DNA of 64,000 nucleotides, taken from positions 124,001 through 188,000 of the forward strand of contig NZ_JAEDXU010000007.1 of assembly GCF_017830045.1 (NCBI RefSeq), read 5' to 3'. The translations under genes were made by a program, and so were the position numbers. Positions 33,198-42,862 of the stretch are shown piece after piece. Numbering within the stretch: the first letter of the stretch is position 1; each line of letters starts with the position of its first letter. The notes under the pieces are model-generated. The model was not told where the DNA came from, did no database searches, and was given only the letters and a program-made list of their open reading frames with translations. This stretch comes from Enterococcus larvae. Lineage in GTDB: Bacteria > Bacillota > Bacilli > Lactobacillales > Enterococcaceae.

Positions 33198-34475
33198 ATG
33201 GAGGCTGTGAAAACCAATAGCTCACATGCCAAAAAAGCAGCACTTTTATCAGTCATTCCAGGCTTCGGTCAATTTTATAATCGCCAAAAGCTGAAAGCCG
33301 GACTGTTTCTGTTTTTCTTTGTCATGTATATAGTTGTTTTTAAGGATTTATTCAATATGGGGATATGGGGACTTTTAACATTAGGAACAGAGGTACCTCG
33401 GGACAATTCGATTTTTCTGCTTGCTGAGGGCTTAGTAGCATTGATCGTGATTGCTTTTGGTTTGTTTTTTTACTACCTCAATATTCGTGATGCTTATAGA
33501 AATGGCGAGCTGATCGATCAAGGGTTGAGAGTCAATTCACTGAAGGAAAGTTATCAGGCGCTTTTGAGTGAGGGCTATCCTTACTTATTGAGCAGTCCTG
33601 CATTTATCTTATTAGTGTTTTCTGTTATTTTTCCTATTTTATTCAGCATTGCTCTAGCATTTACTAATTATGATCTGTACCATTCCGCACCTGCTAATCT
33701 GGCGAATTGGGTTGGATTGGAGACATTTAAGAAAATTTTTACTGTTGATATCTGGCGCAGTACCTTCTTTGATGTTCTCGGCTGGACAGTTATCTGGACA
33801 TTGGTTGCTTCAACTTTACAGGTAGCGATTGGTATCTTTCTGGCAGTGGTTGTTCATCAAAAGGAGCTTCGGTTTAAAAAGTTTTTCCGTACCATTCTTG
33901 TATTGCCTTGGGCAGTTCCCGGGTTTGTGACAATATTGGTCTTTGCCGGTCTATTCAATGACAGCTTTGGAGCAATCAATAATTCCTTGCTGAGCTTTTT
34001 GAACATCTCGCCGATTCCGTGGCTGACCAACGCAAATTGGACACGTATTGCGCTGCTGCTTATTCAAGGATGGTTAGGCTTCCCCTATATCTTTATCGTA
34101 ACGACAGGAACCTTACAGTCGATTCCGGAAGACTTATATGAAGCTGCAACGATTGATGGTGCATCTGCCTTTCAAAAGTTTCGTAAAATCACATTGCCGT
34201 TGATTCTGTATTCAATGGCACCGATCCTGATCACGCAGTATACCTTCAACTTTAATAATTTCAATATCATTTACCTATTCAATGCAGGAGGTCCTGCCGT
34301 GCCGGGATCAACTGCCGGCGGTACAGATATTTTAGTTTCCTGGATCTATAAGCTGACGATGCAGAACAGTCAATATGCATTAGCAGCAGCGTTGACGATC
34401 CTACTGTCGATCTTCGTGATCGGCTTGGCTATCTGGCAGTTCAGACGGACGAATTCGTTTAAGGAGGAAGCATAA
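33198..34475 (+). CDS. ganP: Sugar ABC transporter permease (GanP/MalF-like)
   Basis: 425 residues, longer than most MalF-type permeases because of an N-terminal extension with extra membrane helices (SVIPGFGQFYNRQKLKAGLFL), as in GanP/YvfL. The EAA loop EAATIDGASAFQKFRKITLPL, which docks on the ATPase, is intact. ATG 33198 was chosen for AAAGGAGG 8 bases upstream; an upstream frame from 33162 would begin inside the repeat hairpin. No ATPase gene is in the operon; a shared MsmX/MsmK-type ATPase encoded elsewhere is expected. Confidence 0.86.
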   Translation: MEAVKTNSSHAKKAALLSVIPGFGQFYNRQKLKAGLFLFFFVMYIVVFKDLFNMGIWGLLTLGTEVPRDNSIFLLAEGLVALIVIAFGLFFYYLNIRDAYRNGELIDQGLRVNSLKESYQALLSEGYPYLLSSPAFILLVFSVIFPILFSIALAFTNYDLYHSAPANLANWVGLETFKKIFTVDIWRSTFFDVLGWTVIWTLVASTLQVAIGIFLAVVVHQKELRFKKFFRTILVLPWAVPGFVTILVFAGLFNDSFGAINNSLLSFLNISPIPWLTNANWTRIALLLIQGWLGFPYIFIVTTGTLQSIPEDLYEAATIDGASAFQKFRKITLPLILYSMAPILITQYTFNFNNFNIIYLFNAGGPAVPGSTAGGTDILVSWIYKLTMQNSQYALAAALTILLSIFVIGLAIWQFRRTNSFKEEA

Positions 34476-34476
34476 G

Positions 34477-35337
34477 ATGAAAGAACAGCATTCAAGTATT
34501 AAACGACAGCGTCATGTAAGACTTGCTCTGACCTATTTGCTGCTGATCTTTATGGTAGTAGTTATTGTTTATCCACTACTCTGGACGATTGGCGCCAGCT
34601 TCAATTCAGGCAACAGTTTGATCAGTACTAGCTTGATTCCTGAAAACCCGATGACAGGTCATTACAGTCGATTATTTGCGAACGAAGGAACGCTGCTTTA
34701 TGGAAAATGGTACATCAATTCATTGAAAATCAGCTTCTTTACGATGCTGCTTTCATTGGTTTCGGTATCTATGACAGCCTATGCCTTCTCCCGCTTCCGT
34801 TTTACCGGAAGAAAGAACGGATTGATCCTGTTCTTACTGTTGCAGATGATCCCTCAGTTTTCAGCATTGATCGCTATCTTTGTATTGGCGCAAATGCTTG
34901 GGCTGATCAACAGCCATTGGTTGTTGATACTGATTTATGTTGGTGGTCAGATTCCCATGAACACGTATCTTTTGAAGGGCTATTTCGATTCGATCCCGAG
35001 AGATTTGGATGAAAGTGCCAAAATTGATGGTGCCAGCAACACACGGATATTTTTGCAGATCATCCTCCCATTATCCAGACCTATGCTGGCAGTGGTGGCG
35101 ATGAATGGCTTTACAGGACCTTTAGGAGATTTTGCACTATCTTCTGTTTTACTGAGAAATCCAGAGTATTACACCTTGCCTATTGGGCTATATAAATTAG
35201 TGACGGATAAAATGGGGGCAAGCTATACCACCTTTGCGGCGGGAGCGATCCTCATCAGTATTCCAATTGCGCTGGTCTTCCTAGCTCTGCAAAAGCATTT
35301 TGTATCAGGATTGACAGCCGGAGGAACGAAAGGATAA
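34477..35337 (+). CDS. ganQ: Sugar ABC transporter permease (GanQ/MalG-like)
   Basis: 286 residues, six membrane helices, with the EAA-type loop DESAKIDGASNTRIFLQIILPL. It begins one base after the stop of the previous permease, with AAGGAGGAAGC as ribosome binding site inside the end of that gene. It forms the heterodimeric channel with GanP. Confidence 0.88.
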   Translation: MKEQHSSIKRQRHVRLALTYLLLIFMVVVIVYPLLWTIGASFNSGNSLISTSLIPENPMTGHYSRLFANEGTLLYGKWYINSLKISFFTMLLSLVSVSMTAYAFSRFRFTGRKNGLILFLLLQMIPQFSALIAIFVLAQMLGLINSHWLLILIYVGGQIPMNTYLLKGYFDSIPRDLDESAKIDGASNTRIFLQIILPLSRPMLAVVAMNGFTGPLGDFALSSVLLRNPEYYTLPIGLYKLVTDKMGASYTTFAAGAILISIPIALVFLALQKHFVSGLTAGGTKG

Positions 35338-35346
35338 GGAATTCAT

Positions 35347-37383
35347 ATGAGACGATACGATTTAGAGACACGCTTGCTTCATGGGGGAGACTATAATCCA
35401 GATCAATGGTTAAATTATCCGGAGGTACTGGCACAGGATCTTGAATTGATGGAGAAAGCGAAAACCAATACTTTTTCATTGGGGATTTTTGCATGGAGCA
35501 CGTTGGAACCAGAGGAAGGCGTTTTTCACTTCGACTGGTTGGATAAAATCATAGCGGATATTCATGCCATGGGAAGTAATATTATTTTAGCAACACCTAG
35601 TGGAGCAAGACCGGCATGGCTTTCTCAAAAGTACCCTGAAGTATTGCGTACAAACGAACGAAGAGAAAAACAACTGCATGGAGGCAGACACAACCATTGT
35701 TTCTCTTCTCCAGTCTATCGAGAAAAGACAGCGATCATCAATAAGAAGCTGGCGGAGCGTTATGGCGATCATCCTGCGTTACTGATGTGGCATATTTCAA
35801 ATGAATACTCAGGCGATTGTCATTGTGACTATTGTCAGGAAAATTTTCGCAGTTGGCTGAAGAATAAATACCAGACGCTTGAAGCGTTGAATGAAGCGTG
35901 GTGGGGGCCTTTTTGGAGTCATACGTACAGTGATTGGTCTCAGGTAGAATCACCTTCCAGCTTAGGTGAAACGATGGTTCACGGACTGAATCTTGATTGG
36001 AAACGATTCGTCACAGATCAAACAATAGATTTTTATCAGCATGAGATCAAGGATATCCGCCGATTGACACCTGATATTCCTATTACAACGAACTTTATGG
36101 CTGATACGAATGATTTGATCCCTTTCCAGAGTCTGGATTATGGGAAATTTGCACAGCATGTAGATGTTATCAGCTGGGATTGTTACCCTGCTTGGCATAA
36201 TGATTGGGGAACAACTGCCGATCTGGCTAGCAAGGTTGGTTTTATCAACGATCAATACCGCAGCCTGAAACAACAGCCGTTTCTCATTATGGAATCAACA
36301 CCAAGCGGCGTGAACTGGCATGATGTGAACAAAACAAAACGTCCGGGGATGCATCTGTTGTCGTCTATGCAGTTTATCGCTCACGGATCGGATAGTAATC
36401 TGTATTTTCAATGGCGTAAATCTCGCGGCTCTTCGGAGAAATTCCATGGCGCTGTTGTTGATCATGATAATAGTGAAGAGAATCGCGTGTTTCAAGATGT
36501 AGCGGAGGTTGGTCGTGGTCTTGAAAGGATCAAGGCGGTCAAAGGCAGCTATAAAAATTCAAAGGTCGGTATTATTTTTGATTGGGCTAATAACTGGGCG
36601 TTAGAGGATGCACAGAACTTTTCTCAACAAAGCAAACGTTATTGTCAGACACTACAAGAACATTACCGCAGTTTTTGGAATGCGGATATCCCAGTAGAAG
36701 TGATAACACCGAATGCTGATTTGATGAAATATGATTTGATTATTGCACCGATGCTGTACTTGATAGAAGAAGCAACAATGGATAAGCTTACAGATTTTGT
36801 TGAACAAGGGGGTCAACTAGTCACAACTTATTTGACCGGTTATGTGAATGAAACAGACTTGGCGTACCTCAATGGCTGGCCTGAAAAGCTTCAGAGACTA
36901 TTTGGTATCACAGTCAAAGAGACAGACACTCTTTATCCGAAAGATCATAATCAGCTGGATTATTTAGGAGAATCCTATGTGGTTCAGGATTACTGCAGCA
37001 TCATTCAGCTTCAGGGAGGACAAAGTCTGGGAAGCTATACGCAGGATTTTTACGCACAACAGCCAGCTGTGACGAAGCATTCGCTAGGTGACGGAATAGC
37101 GTATTTCATCGGCGCGAGAACGAAACAGGATTTTCTGACGGACTTCTACGGCAGCTTGATCGAAGAACTGTCTCTTAGCAATCAATGGATTGTAAAAGGG
37201 CATCCTGATGTTTCTGTCCAGTCACGTAATTCAGAAGCAGAAAGCTATTACTTTGTCATGAACTTTTCGGAGGAGAATCAAGTGATCGAAGTAGCAAAAG
37301 AGAGTACAGATTTGCTTACTGGTGAAAGAGTAGGCACGTTGATTGAACTAAAACCATATGGTGTAAAGGTTTTACAGCCATAA
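35347..37383 (+). CDS. ganA: GH42 beta-galactosidase
   Basis: 678 residues, the usual length for GH42. The N-terminal barrel starts LLHGGDYNPDQW. The acid/base is Glu153 in WHISNEYSG and the nucleophile Glu316 in IMESTPSG. A cluster of cysteines at the CHCDYC segment just after the acid/base is typical of zinc-binding GH42 enzymes. A trimerisation domain (EVITPNADLMKYDLIIAPML) and a small C-terminal beta domain follow. No signal peptide: it acts in the cytoplasm on imported galacto-oligosaccharides or lactose. Last gene of the operon; a strong terminator follows. Confidence 0.92.
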   Translation: MRRYDLETRLLHGGDYNPDQWLNYPEVLAQDLELMEKAKTNTFSLGIFAWSTLEPEEGVFHFDWLDKIIADIHAMGSNIILATPSGARPAWLSQKYPEVLRTNERREKQLHGGRHNHCFSSPVYREKTAIINKKLAERYGDHPALLMWHISNEYSGDCHCDYCQENFRSWLKNKYQTLEALNEAWWGPFWSHTYSDWSQVESPSSLGETMVHGLNLDWKRFVTDQTIDFYQHEIKDIRRLTPDIPITTNFMADTNDLIPFQSLDYGKFAQHVDVISWDCYPAWHNDWGTTADLASKVGFINDQYRSLKQQPFLIMESTPSGVNWHDVNKTKRPGMHLLSSMQFIAHGSDSNLYFQWRKSRGSSEKFHGAVVDHDNSEENRVFQDVAEVGRGLERIKAVKGSYKNSKVGIIFDWANNWALEDAQNFSQQSKRYCQTLQEHYRSFWNADIPVEVITPNADLMKYDLIIAPMLYLIEEATMDKLTDFVEQGGQLVTTYLTGYVNETDLAYLNGWPEKLQRLFGITVKETDTLYPKDHNQLDYLGESYVVQDYCSIIQLQGGQSLGSYTQDFYAQQPAVTKHSLGDGIAYFIGARTKQDFLTDFYGSLIEELSLSNQWIVKGHPDVSVQSRNSEAESYYFVMNFSEENQVIEVAKESTDLLTGERVGTLIELKPYGVKVLQP

Positions 37384-37396
37384 CAAATGAATAGAA

Positions 37397-37440
37397 CAGA
37401 AGAAATCCGATCCGTAAATTTATGGATCGGATTTCTTCTG
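37397..37440 (+). terminator. Rho-independent terminator of the gan-like operon
   Basis: Perfect 17-pair stem CAGAAGAAATCCGATCC / GGATCGGATTTCTTCTG with a 10-base loop; the downstream tail is only weakly T-rich. Confidence 0.8.
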
Positions 37441-37877
37441 TTGATTCACTGAGAAACAAATGGAAATTTTGAGTTTTTATATGAAAAGAAATGAGCAAAC
37501 TCATAGAAATATTTTTTTGAATTACGAATAGAATAGAAAAGGGATCGTCATAAAAAAACGTATGTTTTCTTTGTTGATTCAATTGAATCTAGTTGTACTA
37601 ATATAATAGTATTGAAATTAATTTTTTAAATAACTACAGTATTTTATTAAAATATCATAAAAAAATTAAATTATATATTAAAACATGTTGAAAAAGTTTG
37701 TGAAAGATTGTATTTTGGTATGAGTGATAAAAAAATATCATGGCATTAATTAGCAATTTAGATAGGAAAACCGCATGTTTTACCCCTTCTAATGAATGGT
37801 TTAACAATGAGGGATCCTTCACTAAAAATAAATTAGGCAATAGTGAAATGAAGTCTTTTGAAGAAAGGGGAAGGTGA
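37441..37877. other. AT-rich intergenic region before the surface locus
   Basis: 437 bases, very AT-rich, without a convincing gene. A TATAAT-like -10 occurs in TACTAATATAATAG (near 37600). A ribosome binding site GGGGAAGG precedes the TTG start at 37878. A long leader is likely. Confidence 0.45.
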
Positions 37878-40547
37878 TTGAATAAGCTTGCATTGATGAT
37901 GTCGATTTTAATGTTTGGAAATGGGATCAGTGCTGCAGGGCTAGAAGTACTTCAACCAGCTGCTGAGGAAATGGCAATTCAGGAAAGTACAGAATCTGTA
38001 GAACGATCAGATGAGCAGCTTGAAGAAGCTGAAGTGGAAGAAACTTCAGAAAGCTTAGAAGAAATCACTGCTTCTTCTGAGGAAGATGTTGAGGTGTCGT
38101 CAACGACAGTTGAAGAACAAACAGAAACAACCGATTCTTCGAATGAAAAGAAAGACACGAGTGCAAAAGCTGCTGTTTACGCAGAAGCACTGCAGGCAGA
38201 GGACGGGTATTGGCTAGTCGGAGATGCGGCCACATTAAAAACATACATAGGAACAGATAAGAAAAATAATATCCGCTTAACTGCAGACATTGATATTGGT
38301 TCAACTGGCTTGGCTTTGTATAATTCTTTTGTTTTAGATGGGGCTGGGCACACAATTACTTATAATAAGGCTGGGAGTACAGCTGCAGGGTTCTACCTTC
38401 AAGAAACGAATGCGACGGTTACCATGAAAAACGTGAATTTTGGTTTGGCTGATGGTTCAGGAGCAACCGGGTATTATGGAATCATTACCGGATTTGATGC
38501 CTATCCTAACATGACCATGATATTTGAAAATATCAATTACACAACGAACAATGGTCAGCCGCTTTATAATTTGAACGGACAGATCATTTTCAAAGGGAAC
38601 AACAGCTTCAACCAAACGGGATCATCTACATATTCTCAGGAATGGGCAGAAACGAATTACATAGAAGTGGAATCTGGAACAACGAAAGTAGTACATAATA
38701 CAACGAACATGTATGGTTTTATCTATGCCCATGGGACGAACACCAATAGTCCATATGCAAGCTCGGCAAATGTTGTGGTTCGTTCGGGTGCCTCATTTGA
38801 TGTTGAGACAGGTCATGCGTTTTTCTATAGTGGTTCAGCAAGTTATGATCAATCGATCATAGTAGAAGACAACGCAGCGTTAGCAGTCAAGCAAACGGGA
38901 ACAGAGGCAACACGAAAGAGGTTCATTTATCCTAATTTGGGGACAGGAGCAGCAACAGATTTTCGCTTTGGTGTAAATTCTGCTGTGCAGCTGGACTTAA
39001 AAATTCCTATGCCTTTGTACAACTCTAGGGGGGGGATGACGATTGGAGAAAATGCCGCGTATGAAATGAATGTTGAAGAGGGCAATATGTTTTCTGTAAG
39101 TACTTCTGGAACCTTTTCGATGGATATCGACCGTGTACAGAAAGCAGCATTCAATGGAACTGCTGCTGGTACCTTAGGCATTCGCTCCAGCAGTACAAGC
39201 GTCGCCAACCTTTCTTATCGCGGAACGAATCGGATGAAGGTAGCTGCTTATAGTAGTGAAACAGCAGAGCTGCCCAGTGCAGCGTTCAATAAAACCGAAA
39301 CGGCACTGTCTGCAACGAATACGACCTATCAGAATGTCTCTGGAGAAGCACTAAGTACAGCGGAATTGAATGCTCTGGCAACCTCTAAACGACTTGTATT
39401 TTCGAGTGTTTGGGTACCGGAGATTTTATCCACCGCAGTGACCAATGAAAGCAGTCAAAGTGCTGTATTGTCTGTTACTTCTGAAAACCGCAGCTTTCCC
39501 GCAACAGAGGCGACGTATTTCCTTTTTACAAATGAGGGTGACACAGGAACATTAGAGAAAGCAAAGCACATTTACACAATGACGGATCTCTCTCAACAGA
39601 CTGAAGGGACGTATCAATTCGAAGCAACCGATTTAAATCCGAATACCACATACTGGCTTCAGGCTAGGGTCACAAATGAAAATGGGCAAAGCGACTGGTC
39701 GCAGCCAATAACTTTTTCTACCGACCCTGATTTGCAGAGCTTAGGAATAGAAAATGAAGAGGATTTAACAGAGACGACAGCAAAAATTTCGGGTATATTG
39801 GCAAATAATACTGGTTTCTGGACAGATTTCAGCAATGGGCAAGAGAATCCGATTTTTAATCAAGCGGCCGACTTTGGAGCGAGCTATTCAGATGCAGTGA
39901 TTCAGATGGAGTATAGCAAAAATAGTGATTTTTCAGAGGCAGAAACAACTCTTGTTGAGCAGCGTTTCGGTCCGAATGACAGTCAATTTTCTGAAGAGCT
40001 GACAAACTTGCGACCATCAACAACATACTATGTTCGGGTGAAAGTTACGGGTATTTCCGGAAGAGAAATTTTATTTCCTTTTGTTTATACATTTGAAACG
40101 AAGTATGGCGAATATATCGATGTATCTATTCCAGTAGAGATGATTTTTGCAACGGATGATAAGGAAGCGGGCACTGAGAATGCCGGAACGATTCATAGTA
40201 AAGACGAGTCCTATGAAATAAAGAATCAGGGGAACGTTGATACAGCTGTGCATGTTACAGGATTCACACCTGAGAATGAAGCAGCAAAGGAAATAGAACT
40301 GTTAACGGATATGAACGGTCAAGCAGCTTCTGATCAATTGGCACTGAAGCTTTTGGCGAGAGGAACTGTTATGACTGAAACCTTTCTATCGCAAGAGATC
40401 CAAACAGAACCGAAATTACTGGGAACGATGAATACTTCAGATGCGAATATACTACAGTTGGACTTCAGTGGTAAATTTTTTAACCCGCTTGGAAAAGTCT
40501 TGCTGCCGTCTTATACACTGACACTAAAATTTGAAAAAGCAGAATAG
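37878..40547 (+). CDS. Large surface adhesin: pectate-lyase-like domain, two Fn3-like domains, pilin-like C-terminal domain
   Basis: 889 residues from a TTG start. Short signal peptide (likely cut after GISA), a Glu/Ser/Thr-rich linker to about residue 110, a beta-helix-like domain of the pectate-lyase-like adhesive type (about 110-510), and two Fn3-like domains (about 514-612 and 625-740, PNTTYWLQARVTN and PSTTYYVRVKVTG). A final domain of ~147 residues ends YTLTLKFEKAE. That last domain aligns by pattern with the whole mature 213-residue protein encoded at 41149. No LPXTG, WxL tail or membrane helix at the C-terminus. It heads a four-gene locus and could be the tip of a surface fibre. Confidence 0.75.
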   Translation: MNKLALMMSILMFGNGISAAGLEVLQPAAEEMAIQESTESVERSDEQLEEAEVEETSESLEEITASSEEDVEVSSTTVEEQTETTDSSNEKKDTSAKAAVYAEALQAEDGYWLVGDAATLKTYIGTDKKNNIRLTADIDIGSTGLALYNSFVLDGAGHTITYNKAGSTAAGFYLQETNATVTMKNVNFGLADGSGATGYYGIITGFDAYPNMTMIFENINYTTNNGQPLYNLNGQIIFKGNNSFNQTGSSTYSQEWAETNYIEVESGTTKVVHNTTNMYGFIYAHGTNTNSPYASSANVVVRSGASFDVETGHAFFYSGSASYDQSIIVEDNAALAVKQTGTEATRKRFIYPNLGTGAATDFRFGVNSAVQLDLKIPMPLYNSRGGMTIGENAAYEMNVEEGNMFSVSTSGTFSMDIDRVQKAAFNGTAAGTLGIRSSSTSVANLSYRGTNRMKVAAYSSETAELPSAAFNKTETALSATNTTYQNVSGEALSTAELNALATSKRLVFSSVWVPEILSTAVTNESSQSAVLSVTSENRSFPATEATYFLFTNEGDTGTLEKAKHIYTMTDLSQQTEGTYQFEATDLNPNTTYWLQARVTNENGQSDWSQPITFSTDPDLQSLGIENEEDLTETTAKISGILANNTGFWTDFSNGQENPIFNQAADFGASYSDAVIQMEYSKNSDFSEAETTLVEQRFGPNDSQFSEELTNLRPSTTYYVRVKVTGISGREILFPFVYTFETKYGEYIDVSIPVEMIFATDDKEAGTENAGTIHSKDESYEIKNQGNVDTAVHVTGFTPENEAAKEIELLTDMNGQAASDQLALKLLARGTVMTETFLSQEIQTEPKLLGTMNTSDANILQLDFSGKFFNPLGKVLLPSYTLTLKFEKAE

Positions 40548-40559
40548 GAGAGAGAAGTT

Positions 40560-41084
40560 ATAGAAAAGAAGCAGAGCACAAATAAGAAAAGAAAATGGAT
40601 TTTGCTAGGTTTATTACTCTTTGCATTCATCGGAGGAGGTCTCTATTATTATTTTACTCAGCAGACAGAAACTGTCCGTGTTGTATCAGGTGATTATCTG
40701 CCTGATGCCAAAGCAGCACAGAAGATGACAGATGAGCAAATCAAGGAAGCCGAACAAACCGCAGTAGATGCCAGTAAGTTCAACATGGTAATCAAACCGG
40801 AGGCAGTCTTTACTTCTGGGAATGAAGAAGGGGATATCTATATTCAAAATCCTGAACATAATGCGTATCCAATCAATGTCGTCATCGCACTAAATGAGGG
40901 TGGTAAAGAAGTTTATTCCTCCGGAGCCATTGAGCCTGGCTATGAAGTCAAACGAGCTGTATTGGATGAAGGACTAGATAAAGGGGAGTACCCTGCAACA
41001 GCGACATTCAATATCTATGATCCTGTGACAAAACAAAAAAAGGGTCAGGTTCAAGCAAGTATCACGATCAGCGTTTTAGCATAA
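40560..41084 (+). CDS. Membrane-anchored Ig-like protein with apparent ATA start
   Basis: 174 residues if started at ATA 40560. The frame has no ATG, GTG or TTG before TTG 40602, which would cut into the membrane helix and leave no basic residues ahead of it and no ribosome binding site. ATA 40560 sits 9 bases after AGGAG and gives MEKKQSTNKKRKW followed by a membrane helix (about 13-32), a normal membrane-anchor layout. The outside part is beta-rich (IYIQNPEHNAYPINVVIAL, ATATFNIYDPVTKQKKG) and looks Ig-like. It lies 12 bases after the adhesin stop. Role unknown; an assembly factor or chaperone for the neighbouring secreted subunits is possible. Confidence 0.65.
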   Translation: MEKKQSTNKKRKWILLGLLLFAFIGGGLYYYFTQQTETVRVVSGDYLPDAKAAQKMTDEQIKEAEQTAVDASKFNMVIKPEAVFTSGNEEGDIYIQNPEHNAYPINVVIALNEGGKEVYSSGAIEPGYEVKRAVLDEGLDKGEYPATATFNIYDPVTKQKKGQVQASITISVLA

Positions 41085-41148
41085 CACACACATTTAACAG
41101 GGAATCCATCCTGTTAATATAAATAAAAAATTATAGGGGAGAACACTT

Positions 41149-41790
41149 ATGAAAGCAACTAAGAAATTAATCGCAGCAACAATGGTTTTAGGAATGGGCA
41201 TGGCAGGTTTGGCACCAGCAGCAAGTGCGGAAACATATGATGGATTAAACACAGGCGAGATCCAAATCAACGGATCGATTGGAAAAATGGACAACACAGA
41301 TCCCGATACACAATTGCCTGAAGGTTCGGATGATTGGATCAACGTAACAGTCGATACAGCAACTGCGTTCCATACAACAATTGCTTCAGCACATACAGAA
41401 ATTGAATCAGCTACATATGGTATTCAAAATAATTCTGGTCGTGGTGTTGCTGTATACCTATCTTCACTGACAGGTACACCAAACTACGTTACTCAACTGA
41501 CAATCAATCCGGCGGCAGGATCAAAAGAGTTGGTATCTACTCCAACTGCTGTAAACTTGGTAGAAACAAATGCGATTGCAGCAATGCCTGACACACCATG
41601 GTTGATGCTGGCAAACAATGAAGGTCGTTTAAATCTGGCAAATGATGCTGAAGATGCATATGGTAGCGATGCAACATTCCATTACACAGGTACAGTTGAA
41701 GGCGCACCGGCAACTGCTGAAGCAGAAAATTACACACTGACATTGAAATTTGCTTCTGTGCAGTCAGATGGCACAACGATCGGCAGATAG
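41149..41790 (+). CDS. Small secreted pilin-like surface subunit
   Basis: 213 residues. Clear signal peptide cut after AASA (residue 27). The mature start contains EIQINGSIG (37-45), then a polar linker and a beta-rich domain: a TYGIQNNSGRGVAVYLSSLTG segment, PWLMLAN, FHYTGTVEG and a final YTLTLKF strand. The domain matches the C-terminal domain of the 889-residue adhesin in order and spacing of these strands. The gene has a good ribosome binding site (GGGGAG) and looks well suited to high expression. It is reminiscent of WxL-domain proteins but lacks the paired WxL motif. Proposed: repeating subunit of a fibre. Confidence 0.68.
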   Translation: MKATKKLIAATMVLGMGMAGLAPAASAETYDGLNTGEIQINGSIGKMDNTDPDTQLPEGSDDWINVTVDTATAFHTTIASAHTEIESATYGIQNNSGRGVAVYLSSLTGTPNYVTQLTINPAAGSKELVSTPTAVNLVETNAIAAMPDTPWLMLANNEGRLNLANDAEDAYGSDATFHYTGTVEGAPATAEAENYTLTLKFASVQSDGTTIGR

Positions 41791-41830
41791 TCGGTCAAGC
41801 ATATAGAGCAAGTCTGAGGAGAATGTATAG

Positions 41831-42154
41831 ATGAAGCAGCACTCGTTTATCAAGGGAGTCCTTCTCTCTAGTGTGATCATGATGTTGGGACTATGCTCTT
41901 TTATCCCAATTCATGCGTCTGGTGCTTCTGTTGAAATCAACGGACAAATCGGGGGAGACACGACGATGGCTGACACATCCGAAGAACCTGAACCGCCTTC
42001 TCCTTCTGAGGATATTGCTTCACCGAAGGAAAGCGAAATCCTTTTGCGTCGATTCCCTGAAACCGGCGAACAGCGTACCTATCTAATTCTGATCATCGGA
42101 TCAGCCTGTCTTCTTTTGTTTATTTTTACGAAGCTGAAAAAGAGAAGTGAATAA
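41831..42154 (+). CDS. Small sortase-anchored protein carrying an ING strand
   Basis: 107 residues: signal peptide cut after IHA (29), then ASVEINGQIG (32-41), a Pro/Glu/Ser-rich linker, an FPETGE sortase motif (75-80), a membrane helix and a basic tail KLKKRSE. Apart from the VEINGQIG strand there is no folded domain. The same strand motif starts the mature 213-residue subunit encoded just upstream. Small LPXTG proteins also occur in WxL clusters. Here it could anchor the subunit to the cell wall by donating its strand. The locus ends at a terminator. Confidence 0.8.
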   Translation: MKQHSFIKGVLLSSVIMMLGLCSFIPIHASGASVEINGQIGGDTTMADTSEEPEPPSPSEDIASPKESEILLRRFPETGEQRTYLILIIGSACLLLFIFTKLKKRSE

Positions 42155-42158
42155 AGTC

Positions 42159-42198
42159 ATAAGCGCAGGATCGATTTGATTCCTGCGCTTATTTTTTG
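42159..42198 (+). terminator. Rho-independent terminator of the surface locus
   Basis: Perfect 12-pair stem ATAAGCGCAGGA / TCCTGCGCTTAT with a 10-base loop and TTTTTT. Confidence 0.92.
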
Positions 42199-42509
42199 TA
42201 TGTTTTACAAAGCCTTAGCTCGTCTAGTCGAAGCAGAGAAAATGATAATATCCTTGATACTGTGTTGGAGAATGAAAAACGAGAATAGTGGAGCCTTTCA
42301 TTTTAACACGTAATGAGTAGTTGAAGATGTAGAAAAGGAAGAGATATCTACTAATGAAAATAAATATAAAATTCTTGAAAAAACGAGATGGAACAGATAA
42401 CTAATTGATGGTATTGATAAACGTGTTATTTTGTTTATATATTTTATTTATAATATATATTATTTTTACAAAAACACAAAAACAATATATAAAATTTTAA
42501 GAAAATTAC

Positions 42510-42539
42510 TTGACAATTATACATATTAATATGGATAAT
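42510..42539 (+). promoter_or_regulatory. Candidate promoter for the LRR gene
   Basis: TTGACA at 42510-42515 and GATAAT at 42534-42539 with an 18-base spacer, in a very AT-rich 660-base gap (42199-42862) that otherwise holds no gene. It would give a leader of about 320 bases. Confidence 0.5.
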
Positions 42540-42709
42540 TAAAAAAGTGATGAGAATATTCATGCTTTTGAAATGATGGGACAATAGAGCCATGCATGTA
42601 TATAGCTAACATTGTTCTGTTGGTTGCTGATGCTAAATTTTAACAGCGATGAATTGTTTGAAAGGGCAGCAAGGATGCGCTATTCTGTTTCAATAGTCAT
42701 TGTTTTTCG

Positions 42710-42723
42710 AGAAAACGCTTACA
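42710..42723 (+). promoter_or_regulatory. Candidate cre (CcpA) site in the LRR gene leader
   Basis: AGAAAACGCTTACA fits the cre pattern at all but the first base. It lies 140 bases before the LRR gene start; a binding protein there would block either initiation at a nearer promoter or elongation. Confidence 0.5.
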
Positions 42724-42862
42724 CTTTGTTTGTAATGACTTAGACTGAAATAGAGCAAAGTAATTGCTGGTTATTTTTGTTCCGGTAATCGAAAAACAAG
42801 AAGGTTCTCGCACAAATTTGAATACTGGGGCTGGCAAATTTTTTTGTCAGAAAGGAGAAGCT

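Noticed and set aside
41149-41790. WxL-domain protein
   Set aside because: One PWLML segment exists, but the paired WxL motifs and the typical C-terminal domain are not evident, so I describe it as a pilin-like subunit instead.
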